This document shows positions 1 through 9,220 of a stretch of DNA of 64,000 nucleotides, one piece after another. Position 1 is the first letter of the stretch. Each line of letters begins with the position of its first letter. This DNA is from Deltaproteobacteria bacterium. GTDB taxonomy: Bacteria > Desulfobacterota > Desulfuromonadia > Geobacterales > JAJYBI01. Below the pieces are notes generated by a model. It was not told where the DNA came from, did not search any database, and saw nothing but the letters and a program-made list of their open reading frames with translations. The stretch is taken from assembly GCA_021779095.1 (NCBI GenBank), contig JAJYBI010000005.1, positions 89,355 through 153,354 of the forward strand, read 5' to 3'. Position numbers and translations under genes: made by a program.

Positions 1-1
1 A

Positions 2-910
2 CAATTCTACCTCAATAGCTCCAAATAAAAGAATCCAGTGCTCGTGTCCGGGACCGACGGCGTCGGAACCAAGCTGAAGGTCGCCATCATGGCCGACCGG
101 CACGATACCATCGGCATCGACCTCGTCGCCATGTGCGTCAACGATATCGTCGTCCAGGGAGCGGAACCGCTCTTCTTCCTCGACTACCTCGCCACGGCGA
201 AGCTCCTGCCTGAACAGGCCACCCAGGTGGTAAAGGGGATCACTGAGGGGTGTATCCAGGCCGGTTGCGCCCTGATCGGTGGTGAAACGGCGGAGATGCC
301 CGGCTTCTATCAGGAGGGAGACTACGATGTCGCCGGTTTCACCGTAGGGGTTGTGGACCGTGACCTGCTCATCGACGGATCGTCCATCACCGTCGGCAAC
401 GTCCTCATCGGCCTCGCCTCCAGCGGCCTGCACAGCAACGGCTATTCCCTCGCCCGCAAGGTGATCTTCGAAAAGATGGGGCTCGGCATCCATGACCAGC
501 TCCCCGGGCTCGGCAAGAGCGTGGCGGACGAACTGCTCACCCCGACCCGCATCTACGTGAAATCGATCCTCAACCTTCTGCGCGACTTTACCATCAACGG
601 CATCGCCCACATCACCGGCGGCGGACTGGTGGAAAACGTTCCCCGCGTCCTGCCCCACGGCTGCAAGGCGGTCATCAACCGCTCCAGTTGGCAGATTCCC
701 GAGATATTCACCCTGCTGCTGCAGGGAGGCTCCATCCCCGAGGCCGAGCTGTTCCGGACCTTCAACTGCGGTATCGGCATGGTGCTGGCGGTGCCGGAGA
801 ACGAGGCGGAAGAGATCCTCATCCGCCTTTCCGGGCTCAACGAGCAGGCGTTCGTCATCGGGGAGGTGGCGAAGTGTGATGCCGGCGCCGAGTGCGTCGA
901 GCTTGCCTGA
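2..910 (+). CDS. purM: PurM, phosphoribosylformylglycinamidine cyclo-ligase (AIR synthase); 5' end outside window, in-frame TAA at 26-28
   Basis: Fifth step of de novo purine synthesis: FGAM plus ATP gives AIR, in the cytosol. The region from 38 on reads as the conserved PurM core: [11 protein letters not shown], the [11 protein letters not shown] segment, [11 protein letters not shown] and the C-terminal TFNCGIGM motif. About 290 residues are open against roughly 345 for the family. Reading back in the same frame from 38, codons 2-25 still encode PurM-like residues (FYLNSSK), but codon 26-28 is TAA where homologues, including E. coli PurM (KYREPV), carry Tyr. One base change from TAC or TAT explains it. 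The true start lies before the window. An internal start at GTG 38 would drop the N-terminal part of the ATP-binding domain. It is followed 13 bases later by purN. Identity is certain; whether it is functional is not. Confidence 0.93.
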
Positions 911-923
911 GGCGCATTAACGG

Positions 924-1592
924 ATGTCCACCCCCCTGAAAATCGGCGTCCTCGTGTCGGGCAGCGGCTCGAATCTGCAGTCGATCATTACCCAGATCGA
1001 AAACGGCACGATCGATGCCGAGATCGTCTGTGTCATCAGCAACAGGAGTGACGCATACGGCCTGGAGCGGGCACAGCGGCACAAGATCCCCGCCATCCAC
1101 CTGGATCACCGGCGCTTTTCCGGCCGCGAGGCCTACGACGTCGCACTCGTGGAGACCCTGCGTGAATACGGTGTCCGGCTCGTGGTGCTCGCCGGATTCA
1201 TGCGAATCGTTACCCCGGTCCTGCTGAATGCCTTTCCGCATGCGGTGCTGAACATCCATCCGGCGCTCCTTCCCGCCTTTCCCGGTCTCCATGCCCAGCA
1301 GCAGGCTCTGGACTACGGCGTCAGGCTTACCGGCTGCACGGTCCACTTCGTCGATGCCGGTACCGATACCGGCCCGATCATCATCCAGGCCGCCGTTCCC
1401 GTACTCCCCGGAGACACGGAGGAATCGCTCTCCGCACGTATTCAGACGGAGGAACACCGGATCTATCCCGCCGCCGTCCGGATGTTCGCAGAGGGACGGC
1501 TTTCCGTCAACGGCCGCACCGTCACTATCGCCCCCCACCCCGCCACGCCCACCGGTTCGCTCGAAAACCCCGCGGTGGAACCGCCGGCATAG
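924..1592 (+). CDS. purN: PurN, phosphoribosylglycinamide formyltransferase
   Basis: Transfers formyl from 10-formyl-THF to GAR, the third purine step. The 222-residue protein has the N-terminal nucleotide/GAR-binding loop VSGSGSNLQS (11-20), the catalytic N110-I-H112 in NIHPALLPAFPG, and the second catalytic Asp at D148 in the DTGPII segment. These correspond to Asn106, His108 and Asp144 of the E. coli enzyme. It is slightly longer than usual because of a Pro/Thr-rich tail of about 20 residues after the RLSVNGR segment. It starts 13 bases after purM, so the two are probably cotranscribed. Confidence 0.96.
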   Translation: MSTPLKIGVLVSGSGSNLQSIITQIENGTIDAEIVCVISNRSDAYGLERAQRHKIPAIHLDHRRFSGREAYDVALVETLREYGVRLVVLAGFMRIVTPVLLNAFPHAVLNIHPALLPAFPGLHAQQQALDYGVRLTGCTVHFVDAGTDTGPIIIQAAVPVLPGDTEESLSARIQTEEHRIYPAAVRMFAEGRLSVNGRTVTIAPHPATPTGSLENPAVEPPA

Positions 1593-1668
1593 GGCTGACG
1601 CCACCGTCACCCCGATCAGTCCCCGAAGCTCGCGGTATCAATCCCTGAATACGTAGAAACACTTTGAT

Positions 1669-1720
1669 GTCGTTGCGGCGTTGCGTGAAAACCTGCCATT
1701 TTCAGGATAGTCGCAACGAC
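1669..1720. repeat. Nested inverted repeat between convergent purN and ctaB
   Basis: GTCGTTGCG (1669-1677) pairs perfectly with CGCAACGAC (1712-1720). Inside it TGAAAA (1686-1691) pairs with TTTTCA (1699-1704) around a 7-base loop. A short ACGGG/CCCGT dyad follows at 1722-1735. The position between two convergent genes suits a bidirectional transcription end, but there is no clear T-run, so a terminator role is inference. Confidence 0.5.
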
Positions 1721-1742
1721 AACGGGCAGTCCCGTCTATCGC

Positions 1743-2636
1743 TTATGTGAAATGCATGCCACGATCGAGGATGACCGCCAGGCAGAGCACGGTCAGAAAG
1801 ATGATGGAGAACCGGAATGCGGTCACGGCACGATTCCGACGGTCCGGGCGCCATGCCGTGACGGCGAACTGCAGCCAGCAGATGCCCGTTACGACGGCGT
1901 ACCGCCAGGAACAGTAACCGAACAGCCAGAGGGACAGGGTTGCGGGCAGGAGTGCAACGATATAGGAGCGGATGAGGAGACAGGCGTACCGTGTGTCGCC
2001 GGTGGTGATGGGAGCGGGAATCCGTGCCCGCCGGTAGTCGTCACCGTGATGCAGGGTCAACAGCCAGAAATGGGGGGGCTGCCAGAGAAACAGGATGAGA
2101 AAGAGAAACAGTGCCTCAGGTCCGAGCGTGTCGCGTACGGCGGCATAACCGACGAGCACGGGAAGCGCGCCGGGAACGCCGCCCGGCACGGTGCCGTGGG
2201 GCAACCGCTTCAGCCAACAGGTGTAGAGCAGCACGTAGAAGACAACGGCGGTGGCAAGCAGCAGCAGTGTGAGCCGGTTTGCCGAAAGCCATGCCGTGGC
2301 GAGCCCGGCGACGATGAGGGCCGAGCCGATGCACGTGGCCGGCACCACGCCGACCCGGTGAAGCGCCGCTACCCGTCGGCGTAGCCTGTGGAGTCCGGCG
2401 TCCTTTTTCCGCTCGACGACGCCGTTCAGTATGACCGCACCTGCGGCGGTCATGGCGAGTGCAAACAGCACCCCGAGAGTCACGCCGCACGGGGGGAATC
2501 CCCCATCCCCCAACACCATCCCGGTATAGCCGGCAAGGAGCACCGCGACCGTGAGCCCGGGGCGGACCATCCGGAGGAGTGCCGGAAACAGCTCCGGTAC
2601 CCCCTCGGCCGATCGGTACGACGGGTAATGCGTCAT
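1743..2636 (-). CDS. ctaB: CtaB/CyoE-like protoheme IX farnesyltransferase (UbiA family)
   Basis: A 297-residue polytopic membrane protein of the UbiA prenyltransferase superfamily. CtaB farnesylates protoheme to heme O for heme-copper oxidases. The second signature region is typical (YTCWLKR, then PHGTVPGG and FLWQPPHFW). The first Asp-rich motif is altered: N71-x3-E75-x3-D79 replaces the usual N-x3-D-x3-D. The start MTHYPSY is chosen because it lies just after the stop of the upstream reductase gene (5-base gap) and gives the family length; an extension upstream would run antisense-like through that gene in another frame. No ribosome-binding site is obvious and no oxidase genes are in the window. 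A related UbiA enzyme remains possible. Confidence 0.8.
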   Translation of the reverse strand: MTHYPSYRSAEGVPELFPALLRMVRPGLTVAVLLAGYTGMVLGDGGFPPCGVTLGVLFALAMTAAGAVILNGVVERKKDAGLHRLRRRVAALHRVGVVPATCIGSALIVAGLATAWLSANRLTLLLLATAVVFYVLLYTCWLKRLPHGTVPGGVPGALPVLVGYAAVRDTLGPEALFLFLILFLWQPPHFWLLTLHHGDDYRRARIPAPITTGDTRYACLLIRSYIVALLPATLSLWLFGYCSWRYAVVTGICWLQFAVTAWRPDRRNRAVTAFRFSIIFLTVLCLAVILDRGMHFT

Positions 2637-2641
2637 CCGTT

Positions 2642-3958
2642 TCAGGATGCGGCGTTCATCTGCCGGACCGCTTCCAGCAGCTCGTCGACGGAGATCCGCT
2701 CTCGAATCCGCTCCCCGAACCCGTCTTCTTCGGTCCGGCGGTACAGGTCGAACTGGGGACTGCGGGTGCCGTCGGGATTCGCGACCGATTTTACCGTCAC
2801 GATCCCCACGTCCGCCAGTTGGGGCTGGGAACATGAATTGAAACAGCCGGAAATGGCCCAGGAACAGCCCTCTCCGGCATCACCCATGGCCTCCAGCAGC
2901 TGCCGGGCGATGTCGCGGGTCGGGGAGAGCCCCATCTTGCATTCGTGGTTGCCGGGGCAGATACGAAAGACGGTCCGCTGGTCGCGGCCGGTGCCGTCGA
3001 ATCCCGCCTCGGCCAGCGCGGTGCGGACGGCTGTCGGGTCAGCGCCGTCCGGGAGCAGGAACGCCACGTTCTGCGTGCTGGTGAGGACCAGGTAGCCGGC
3101 GGCAAACCGGCCGGCGATACCCGCAAGTTTGCGCAGCGTCTCGCTGGACAGCTCGCCGGCGAATACCCCCGCTTCCACCCGGTGGGGTTCGTTTCCTGCG
3201 GGTAAAGCGGTCAGCCGCTTTTCGAAGGCGTCGCGGATCGACAGCTCCGGCTGCCCGGCAAGCTTTTCGTGTACGAGCCGCTCGAATTCCTCACGGCCGA
3301 TCTCGCGCAGCAGATGCTTGAGCCGCTTGGGTGGTGGGGTCCGCTCCTTGTACACCCGAATGATCGCCTCTACGAGCGGGATGATCCGTTCTTCCGGCAC
3401 GGCCTTTTCGAACAGGTAGCCGGGCGACGGTTCGCGCCCAAGCCCGCCGGCGGTCCAGAGATCGTAACGGGCGGTTTCGTAGTCAGTCCCCACGTATACC
3501 AGCGCCACGTCCTGGATCAGGTAGCGAGGATCGCTGTAATCACCGTTTACTGCCATCTTGAACTTTTTGGGCAGCCCCTCGAAGTGCGGGTTGCCGGTAA
3601 AGTGACGGTGGAGTTTCTGACCAAGCACCTGAACCACGGGGTATGCCGGCGAAAAAGGGGTGCTGCAGACGATGCCGCGCACCGCACCGCCGCACGCGCC
3701 GCGCGAAATGAGCCCGACTGCGGCAAGTGAACGCATTGCCTCGCTCAGGTCGTCTCCCTTCACCCAGTGGTACTCGATACTGTTGCGGGTCGTCAGATGG
3801 AGCCTTCCGCCGGCAACCCGATCGGCAACATCGGCCACCTTCATCGCCTGCTCGGTGGAGATCACCCCGGCCGGCACCTTCACACGGAACATGTAGTTGC
3901 CCGCCTGCTGTTGTTCGTATACCCCTTCCACCCTCAGTCGTGCCGCATCCAGAACCAT
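2642..3958 (-). CDS. Siroheme/[4Fe-4S] nitrite/sulfite reductase family protein
   Basis: A 438-residue single-chain reductase with the usual duplicated layout: ferredoxin-like half-domain (about 5-70), siroheme/FeS domain (80-230), second half-domain (about 260-305) and second catalytic domain (310-435). Cluster ligands are visible as C334-x5-C340 and C372-x3-C376 (CPGNHEC and GCFNSC). These families carry out six-electron reduction of sulfite or nitrite in the cytosol. At 438 residues it is shorter than assimilatory plant-type enzymes (about 550) and resembles the short reductases of anaerobic bacteria. The substrate cannot be told from sequence alone. It precedes ctaB by 5 bases, in what looks like a two-gene unit. 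Confidence 0.88.
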   Translation of the reverse strand: MVLDAARLRVEGVYEQQQAGNYMFRVKVPAGVISTEQAMKVADVADRVAGGRLHLTTRNSIEYHWVKGDDLSEAMRSLAAVGLISRGACGGAVRGIVCSTPFSPAYPVVQVLGQKLHRHFTGNPHFEGLPKKFKMAVNGDYSDPRYLIQDVALVYVGTDYETARYDLWTAGGLGREPSPGYLFEKAVPEERIIPLVEAIIRVYKERTPPPKRLKHLLREIGREEFERLVHEKLAGQPELSIRDAFEKRLTALPAGNEPHRVEAGVFAGELSSETLRKLAGIAGRFAAGYLVLTSTQNVAFLLPDGADPTAVRTALAEAGFDGTGRDQRTVFRICPGNHECKMGLSPTRDIARQLLEAMGDAGEGCSWAISGCFNSCSQPQLADVGIVTVKSVANPDGTRSPQFDLYRRTEEDGFGERIRERISVDELLEAVRQMNAAS

Positions 3959-4253
3959 ACCCTGTCCACTCCCTGAATATGTTGTAGTAGCACCGCATCA
4001 TACACATCAATGAGCAAAATGGCGAGCGGCATCTGGATTTCGTCGTCATTTTGTCAAAACGACGTCATTCGGACGCATTGTTCGTCAGTTTGTCGGGGTC
4101 GGCTCCCTGCAGGTGTCGCGCACATGTGAACATAACTACGTTATTACAGCACGTTATGCAATTGGTACATATGATGCTTTACATCGACATATACCTGAAA
4201 CGTTGTTTGATCGGCTTTGTGCAGGATGAAGATGCAGGGAGGAGGTTGCCCTT
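3959..4253. other. Divergent intergenic region (siroheme reductase / diguanylate cyclase)
   Basis: The 295 bases hold both 5' regions. A bulged hairpin occurs near 4040-4063 (GTCGTCATTTTG opposite CAAAACGAC). The diguanylate cyclase has a strong Shine-Dalgarno sequence, GGGAGGAGG, just before its ATG. No gene and no convincing -35/-10 pair was found. Confidence 0.5.
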
Positions 4254-5339
4254 ATGTCGGGAACGTCGGTTGTGAACGTGCGGGAACGGACCGCTCCGGA
4301 GATGTGTAACGAGCAGGATACGAGCCTGGCCGTCGCAGGGTGTCAACATATCCATGTCCAGCTCGACGAGGCCAGGTTCATCGGCGCCTTCATGACGTCG
4401 GTGTGCAGAACGCTCGAGGTCGAGGAGATCTGTTCGTATGCAGCCCGCGCTCTCTACCGGCGTGCCCCCTATCGACGAATCGTCTTCGCGTTTCCTGCGG
4501 AATCTATCGATAGGACCATCTGCTATTCGCCGACAGAGCAGAACCCGACTGACATTTCAGAGCAGTCGTCGCATGATGGAGAGGCTGACGGTTTCGATCC
4601 TGCGCAGTCCGCGTCAAAAACCACGACCATAGAACTGTGCGACGGTCTTGGTGTCGTAACCATTGATCCGGTAACGGAACAGAGTTACGGTCTATCCGAA
4701 ACAGTCCTTCAGCAGGTGGCGCTCATCGTCAGTCAGGCCATCAGAAACGCCGTGGAACACTGCAGGGTAAAAAACCTCGCCATGCGGGACGGGCTGACCG
4801 GACTTTACAACAGGCGCATATTTGATGAAGTTTTGACGCAGAAAATCCAAAATCCGGACACCTGCCCGCTCTCGCTTCTGCTCGTCGATCTGGACAATTT
4901 CAAATGGGTAAACGACCGGTTCGGGCACCAGGCCGGGGACCTGGCGCTGCAGACGGTTGCCAGGGTTCTCAAGGACAGTTGTCGTGGTCACGATCTCGTG
5001 GCGCGCTTTGGTGGGGAAGAGTTCGCGATCATCCTGACGCAAACCAGCGGATACAACGCGTTTGCCATTGCACAACGGATCAGAAAGCGGCTGGCTAAAA
5101 CCGGTATTCCATGTGACGGAGGGGAATTCAACCTGACCGCCAGCTTCGGTCTGGCAAGCAGTCGAAGTGTCAGTCCGATGCCCGCTTCCGGCATCGTCAA
5201 GCAGGCGGACTATGCACTGTATCAGGCCAAGATGACCGGTAAAAACAAGGTGTGCGTATATACGTCCGAACTGCTGAAAAGCGCACTCGCGTCGCGTGCC
5301 GTGGGAAACGGTGCACCGTGTGCACACGCGGCCTGCTGA
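4254..5339 (+). CDS. GGDEF-domain diguanylate cyclase with N-terminal GAF-like sensor
   Basis: A 361-residue soluble protein. Residues about 40-170 look like a GAF-type sensor region, followed by a complete GGDEF domain (about 176-345). Visible features are the metal-binding Asp region VDLDNFK (211-217), the active-site loop GGEEF (253-257) and an allosteric inhibitory RxxD site, RGHD (244-247). An active enzyme with product feedback is therefore expected, making cyclic di-GMP from two GTP. No transmembrane segment is seen. A strong ribosome-binding site precedes the ATG. It is transcribed alone, away from the siroheme reductase. Confidence 0.92.
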   Translation: MSGTSVVNVRERTAPEMCNEQDTSLAVAGCQHIHVQLDEARFIGAFMTSVCRTLEVEEICSYAARALYRRAPYRRIVFAFPAESIDRTICYSPTEQNPTDISEQSSHDGEADGFDPAQSASKTTTIELCDGLGVVTIDPVTEQSYGLSETVLQQVALIVSQAIRNAVEHCRVKNLAMRDGLTGLYNRRIFDEVLTQKIQNPDTCPLSLLLVDLDNFKWVNDRFGHQAGDLALQTVARVLKDSCRGHDLVARFGGEEFAIILTQTSGYNAFAIAQRIRKRLAKTGIPCDGGEFNLTASFGLASSRSVSPMPASGIVKQADYALYQAKMTGKNKVCVYTSELLKSALASRAVGNGAPCAHAAC

Positions 5340-5440
5340 AAACGACCGGCAGTCCGGTTGCCGCCAGTCCGCTACCAATGGAAGAACGGAACGCAGATGC
5401 GGTTACAGCGGTGCGTCCTGGTGGCATGAAACCGTGGCAA

Positions 5441-6088
5441 TTACGGAAACTCGATCAGGAGAGCAAGGGGGATGAAGGTATCGAGTTCATTGAACTTCTC
5501 CTGTAACATGTCAGCCGTAAGCCTTTGGAAAAGTGTCAGTTCGTCGCAAAAAATGCGGTTGAACTCTCCCCGCAGTTCCGGCAACTGTAGCGGGTCGACA
5601 TCGGTGAAGTTGAGTGTGCACCATTCGTCATGCATCACCGCTCCCGACAGATCCACCAGCGGGATGCCGTGCAGACGGCAGGTCATGGGGCGATGATCGT
5701 ACAGAAGGCAGCACCCCTCATCGGAGAGAAGCACGCACGGGGTCTCGTCGTCGTCCGGCATGAGCGCATCCCACTCCTCTTCGGGGCGGTAGTTGAGGAG
5801 GTACGGTGGGGCCAGTTCCGGCCACTGCTCCCGCATGCGGACCAGGCGGTCACGGCACTTCGAGAGAACCGTCTCCCGACTCCCCTCATCAAGACGATCG
5901 AATCCCCTTTTCAGGTACCAGGCGTCCAAGAGGGTGATATCGAACAGCCCCCGGCAGCAGCCGGCACAGCCGTTACGGCAGGCGATGCGGCCACCCTGGG
6001 TTGCCATGCAGCGCGCAAACCATGCGTCCACCGACGACAGCAGTCGGCCGTATGCGGCGTATATCTCTTCGCGTTCCGATCGGTTCAT
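5441..6088 (-). CDS. YkgJ-type CxxCxxCC zinc/iron-chelating protein
   Basis: A 215-residue protein with the cysteine-cluster signature of the YkgJ family: C37, C41, C44 and C45 near the N-terminus, then CCLLYDHRPMTCRLHG around 140-160. The family is predicted to bind a metal or FeS centre; its biochemical role is not established. The start MNRSEREE is chosen because longer readings run into the terminator and pyrE. It lies after the pyrE terminator, so it probably has its own promoter or depends on readthrough. Confidence 0.85.
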   Translation of the reverse strand: MNRSEREEIYAAYGRLLSSVDAWFARCMATQGGRIACRNGCAGCCRGLFDITLLDAWYLKRGFDRLDEGSRETVLSKCRDRLVRMREQWPELAPPYLLNYRPEEEWDALMPDDDETPCVLLSDEGCCLLYDHRPMTCRLHGIPLVDLSGAVMHDEWCTLNFTDVDPLQLPELRGEFNRIFCDELTLFQRLTADMLQEKFNELDTFIPLALLIEFP

Positions 6089-6123
6089 GGACGTGACTGG
6101 TGATGATGTGTGATCCCATGTAA

Positions 6124-6149
6124 AAAGGCACCGGAAAGCCGGTGCCTTT
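6124..6149 (-). terminator. Rho-independent terminator of the purine/pyrE operon
   Basis: A perfect 11-bp stem, AAAGGCACCGG with CCGGTGCCTTT, around a 4-base loop. On the minus strand it is followed by a T-run. It lies 25 bases after the pyrE stop. Confidence 0.9.
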
Positions 6150-6173
6150 GGTGTCTGTACAGGAGAGGTACCG

Positions 6174-6722
6174 CTACGCGACGAGTTCCGACCGGGTGAA
6201 GATCGTCCGGAGCCAGTAACCTTCCTTCTCGATGTTCTCCCTGCCCCCCTCCTCCCGGTCGACGAGGGTGACGATGCCGAGCACGACGAGCCCCTCCTCC
6301 TCGGCACGGCGCACCGCCTTCAAGGAGGAGCCGCCGGTGGTGACCACGTCCTCGACGATGATGACCTTAGTCCCGGCGGGGAGGTTCTTGCGCCCCTCCA
6401 GCCACTGACCGGTGCCGTGCCCCTTCGGCTCCTTCCGGATGATGAAGGCGTGCATGCTCCGTCCGTCCAGATGGGCGGCGATGGAGGTGGCAGTGGCGAT
6501 GGGATCGGCCCCGAGGGTGATGCCGCCCACGGCCTGGACCTCGTCCACATCCTTGATCGTCTCGTAGAACAGCTTGCCCACCAGATATCCCCCCTCGGCG
6601 TGCAGGGTCGTCTGCTTGCCGTCGAAGTAGAAGTCGCTCTGCCGGCCGGAGGCGAGGGTCACGAGCCTATGTTCGTAGGAAAGCTCCCGGACGATCAGTT
6701 TAAGTCTGTCCCTGTCAGTCAT
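6174..6722 (-). CDS. pyrE: PyrE, orotate phosphoribosyltransferase
   Basis: Joins orotate and PRPP to give OMP, the fifth pyrimidine step. The 182-residue protein has the PRPP-binding loop VIIVEDVVTTGGS (120-132), the orotate-binding SDFYFDGK segment (29-36) and a flexible loop at KEPKGHGTGQ (98-107). The length is normal for the bacterial pyrE subgroup. It follows purF by 6 bases and ends the operon just before a strong terminator, so pyrimidine and purine synthesis are transcribed together here. Confidence 0.96.
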   Translation of the reverse strand: MTDRDRLKLIVRELSYEHRLVTLASGRQSDFYFDGKQTTLHAEGGYLVGKLFYETIKDVDEVQAVGGITLGADPIATATSIAAHLDGRSMHAFIIRKEPKGHGTGQWLEGRKNLPAGTKVIIVEDVVTTGGSSLKAVRRAEEEGLVVLGIVTLVDREEGGRENIEKEGYWLRTIFTRSELVA

Positions 6723-6728
6723 GTATGG

Positions 6729-8138
6729 CTACTCCTTTTCGAAGAGACCGAGCTGCGGCTCGGGGGTGCGCATCGGAAAGCCGATCGGGTAGTCACCGGT
6801 GAAACAGGCACGGCAGAATTCGCTGTTCCCCGTGCCGACGGACTGTACGAGCCCCTCCCGGGAGAGATATCCGAGGGAATCGGCGGTGATGTAGCGGCAG
6901 ATCTCGTCGATGGTGTGGGACGAGGAGATCAGCTCCTTGCGTGTCGGGGTATCGATGCCATAGTAGCAGGGGTAGCTCGTGGGGGGTGAGGAGATGAGCA
7001 CGTGCACCTCGCTGGCTCCCGCGTTGCGCACCATCTTGACGATCTTGCGGGAGGTGGTGCCGCGTACGAGCGAGTCGTCGATCACGACGACCTTCTTCCC
7101 CTTCAGCACCTCACGCACCGGGTTAAGCTTGATCTTGACCCCGAAGTGGCGGATGGACTGCTGCGGCTCGATGAAGGTGCGTCCCACGTAGTGGTTGCGG
7201 ATCAGCCCCATCTCGTACGGGATGCCCGACTCCTCCGCATACCCCATGGCGGCCGGCATCCCCGAGTCCGGAACCGGAATGACGATATCCGCATCGATCC
7301 GGTGCTCCCGGGCCAGCTGGCGTCCCAGCTCCTTGCGGGCCATGTAGACGTTCTTGCCGAAGATGATGGAGTCCGGCCGGGCGAAGTAGACGAACTCGAA
7401 GATACAGGGGGCCGGCTCGACCTTCTTGAACGGGAAGTGGGAGGTGAGACCGTTTTTGTTGACGACGATCATCTCTCCCGGTTCGATCTCCCGGATGAAC
7501 TCGGCCTCGATCAGGTCGAGGGCGCAGCTCTCCGAGGCGACGACGTACGAGCTCCCCAGCTTGCCGAGGCACAGGGGACGGAAGCCGTGGGGATCGCGCA
7601 CCGCCACCATCCGGGTTTCGGTGAGGAACAGCAGGCAGTACGCCCCTTTGAGCCGGTTCAGTGAGTCGACAATCCGGTCCTCCAGGGAGTTCATCTTCGA
7701 GGTCGCCAGCAGGTGGACGATGATCTCCGTATCCATGGTGGTCTGGAAGATGGAGCCGTACGCCTCCAGTTCGTCCTTGATGATCTGGGAGTTCACCAGG
7801 TTGCCGTTGTGGGCCACGGCGATGGAGCCGCGGGAGTAGTCCACCATGATCGGCTGGACGTTCTTCAGGACCGACGAACCTGTCGTCGAGTACCGCACAT
7901 GGCCGATGGCCGCCTCTCCGGGCAGTTTTGCAAAGATCTCCTGGTTGCCGAACACGTCGGCCACGAGCCCCATCGCCTTGTGGGAATGGAGGTTGGTACC
8001 GTCGGACGATACGATGCCGCAGCTCTCCTGGCCTCGGTGCTGCAGCGCGTACAGCCCCAGGTAGGTCAGGTTGGATGCCTCGGGATGGTTGTAGATGCCG
8101 AAAATGCCGCACTCTTCATGGGGGCGGTAGAAATTCAT
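6729..8138 (-). CDS. purF: PurF, amidophosphoribosyltransferase ([4Fe-4S] type)
   Basis: Commits PRPP to purine synthesis using glutamine. The start [14 protein letters not shown] is supported by a GAGGAG ribosome-binding site and places the N-terminal nucleophile at Cys10, so a short propeptide would be removed. The glutaminase domain covers about 10-240; the PRPP domain carries [14 protein letters not shown]. Four cysteines match the FeS ligands of the B. subtilis enzyme: [25 protein letters not shown] and the C-x2-C of [11 protein letters not shown]. This suggests the oxygen-labile [4Fe-4S] class. The protein has 469 residues. It sits between purQ and pyrE. Confidence 0.97.
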   Translation of the reverse strand: MNFYRPHEECGIFGIYNHPEASNLTYLGLYALQHRGQESCGIVSSDGTNLHSHKAMGLVADVFGNQEIFAKLPGEAAIGHVRYSTTGSSVLKNVQPIMVDYSRGSIAVAHNGNLVNSQIIKDELEAYGSIFQTTMDTEIIVHLLATSKMNSLEDRIVDSLNRLKGAYCLLFLTETRMVAVRDPHGFRPLCLGKLGSSYVVASESCALDLIEAEFIREIEPGEMIVVNKNGLTSHFPFKKVEPAPCIFEFVYFARPDSIIFGKNVYMARKELGRQLAREHRIDADIVIPVPDSGMPAAMGYAEESGIPYEMGLIRNHYVGRTFIEPQQSIRHFGVKIKLNPVREVLKGKKVVVIDDSLVRGTTSRKIVKMVRNAGASEVHVLISSPPTSYPCYYGIDTPTRKELISSSHTIDEICRYITADSLGYLSREGLVQSVGTGNSEFCRACFTGDYPIGFPMRTPEPQLGLFEKE

Positions 8139-8268
8139 TGCCGTTGCTCCTCGTTGCGGAAAGCCTGTACATACCACTATGGAACGGACGCGTCACGAAA
8201 CGTGCCGGCGTCCTGTGACATGGTGCCACAACCCGTCGACAGAATGCGACATTTTTGTGAAGACCGGG

Positions 8269-9096
8269 CTACAGCAGGTTCTGCCGGACGTAGTCGGCGG
8301 CGTTCTTGAAGAGAAGCAGCCCGTCCCCTTCTTCGGGGAGTTCCTCCCGGGTCCAGCGTGGGTGCTGGGTACGGTGGACGAACGCCTCGGGATGGGGCAT
8401 GAGCCCCATGAGCCGGCCGGTGGCGTCGCACAGCCCGGCGATGCCGTTCTGGGAGCCGTTGGGGTTCAGCGGGAACTCCTGGGTCGGTGCGGCGTAGTCC
8501 GGGCCGGAGTAGCGGAGCGGCGCCAGATGCTCGGTCTCGATCCGGTCCAGGGTTGCGGCGGAGTCGCACAGGAACTTCCCCTCCCCGTGGCGCACCGGCA
8601 GGTAGATCCCCTTCTCGATCCCGCGGGTGAAGACGGCAGGAGATGCGGTATCCGCCTTCAGGTAGGTCCAGCGGTCCTGGAACCGGCCCGCGTCGTTGAA
8701 GGTGAGGGTCGTCCGCTGGGTCAGGTAGTCGCCGTCGAAGCCGGGGAGCATCCCCATCTTGACCATGAGCTGGAAGCCGTTGCAGACCCCCAGGATCAGC
8801 TTGCCGTCGGCGATGAACCGGGTGAACTGTTCCACCAGTTTCTCTTCCGTACCGGAGACGGCGGCGTGCTTCAGACGGTTCGCCTGGGCCTTGGCGCTTC
8901 CCAGGTCGTCGCCGTCCAGAAATCCGCCGGTGAGGTTCAGGAAATGGAAGTCGTCGAGCCGGATCTCCCCTGACAGGATCTGGGCGATGTGGGCGATGAC
9001 CGCCTCGTCGAATCCACCGAGCCGGCAGGCGTGCGCCGCCTCGTTCTCGCAGTTGGTACCGTTGCCGGTGATTACGATTGCTCTAGCTTTCACCAT
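8269..9096 (-). CDS. purQ: PurQ, FGAM synthase glutaminase subunit
   Basis: A class I glutamine amidotransferase supplying ammonia to PurL for FGAR to FGAM. The nucleophile is C105 in ILGVCNGFQ, and the His/Glu pair is H235 and E237 in MPHPEAF. At 275 residues it is longer than the B. subtilis PurQ (about 227) and resembles the glutaminase domain of large PurL proteins. It follows purL after a 124-base gap holding a repeat cluster. Confidence 0.95.
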   Translation of the reverse strand: MVKARAIVITGNGTNCENEAAHACRLGGFDEAVIAHIAQILSGEIRLDDFHFLNLTGGFLDGDDLGSAKAQANRLKHAAVSGTEEKLVEQFTRFIADGKLILGVCNGFQLMVKMGMLPGFDGDYLTQRTTLTFNDAGRFQDRWTYLKADTASPAVFTRGIEKGIYLPVRHGEGKFLCDSAATLDRIETEHLAPLRYSGPDYAAPTQEFPLNPNGSQNGIAGLCDATGRLMGLMPHPEAFVHRTQHPRWTREELPEEGDGLLLFKNAADYVRQNLL

Positions 9097-9118
9097 GAAA
9101 ATTCTCCAGAACTATTTT

Positions 9119-9200
9119 GACAGGATAGACAGGATGAACAGGATTGACATCCGCATCAGATAAAAATTCCTTTCCTGTCTCTCCTGTACATCCTGTTAAT
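9119..9200. repeat. ACAGGAT repeat cluster with inverted partner arm
   Basis: Three ACAGGAT units repeat with a 9-bp period (from 9120, 9129 and 9138). An opposite arm at 9174-9197 carries the reversed units CCTGT, TCTCCTGT and ATCCTGT. Together they can form a long imperfect hairpin between purL and purQ. I recall similar ACAGGAT-type intergenic repeats from Geobacter genomes; the function is unknown. Confidence 0.7.
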
Positions 9201-9220
9201 TTCGGTTTCACAGATGGTGA

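Noticed and set aside
8139..8268. Sigma-54 promoter between purQ and purF (TGGCACC segment)
   Set aside because: The -12 element does not match and the genes are an internal part of a continuous operon.
9119..9200. CRISPR array
   Set aside because: The units are only 7-9 bp with 2-bp separators, partly inverted, with no spacers and no cas genes in the window.
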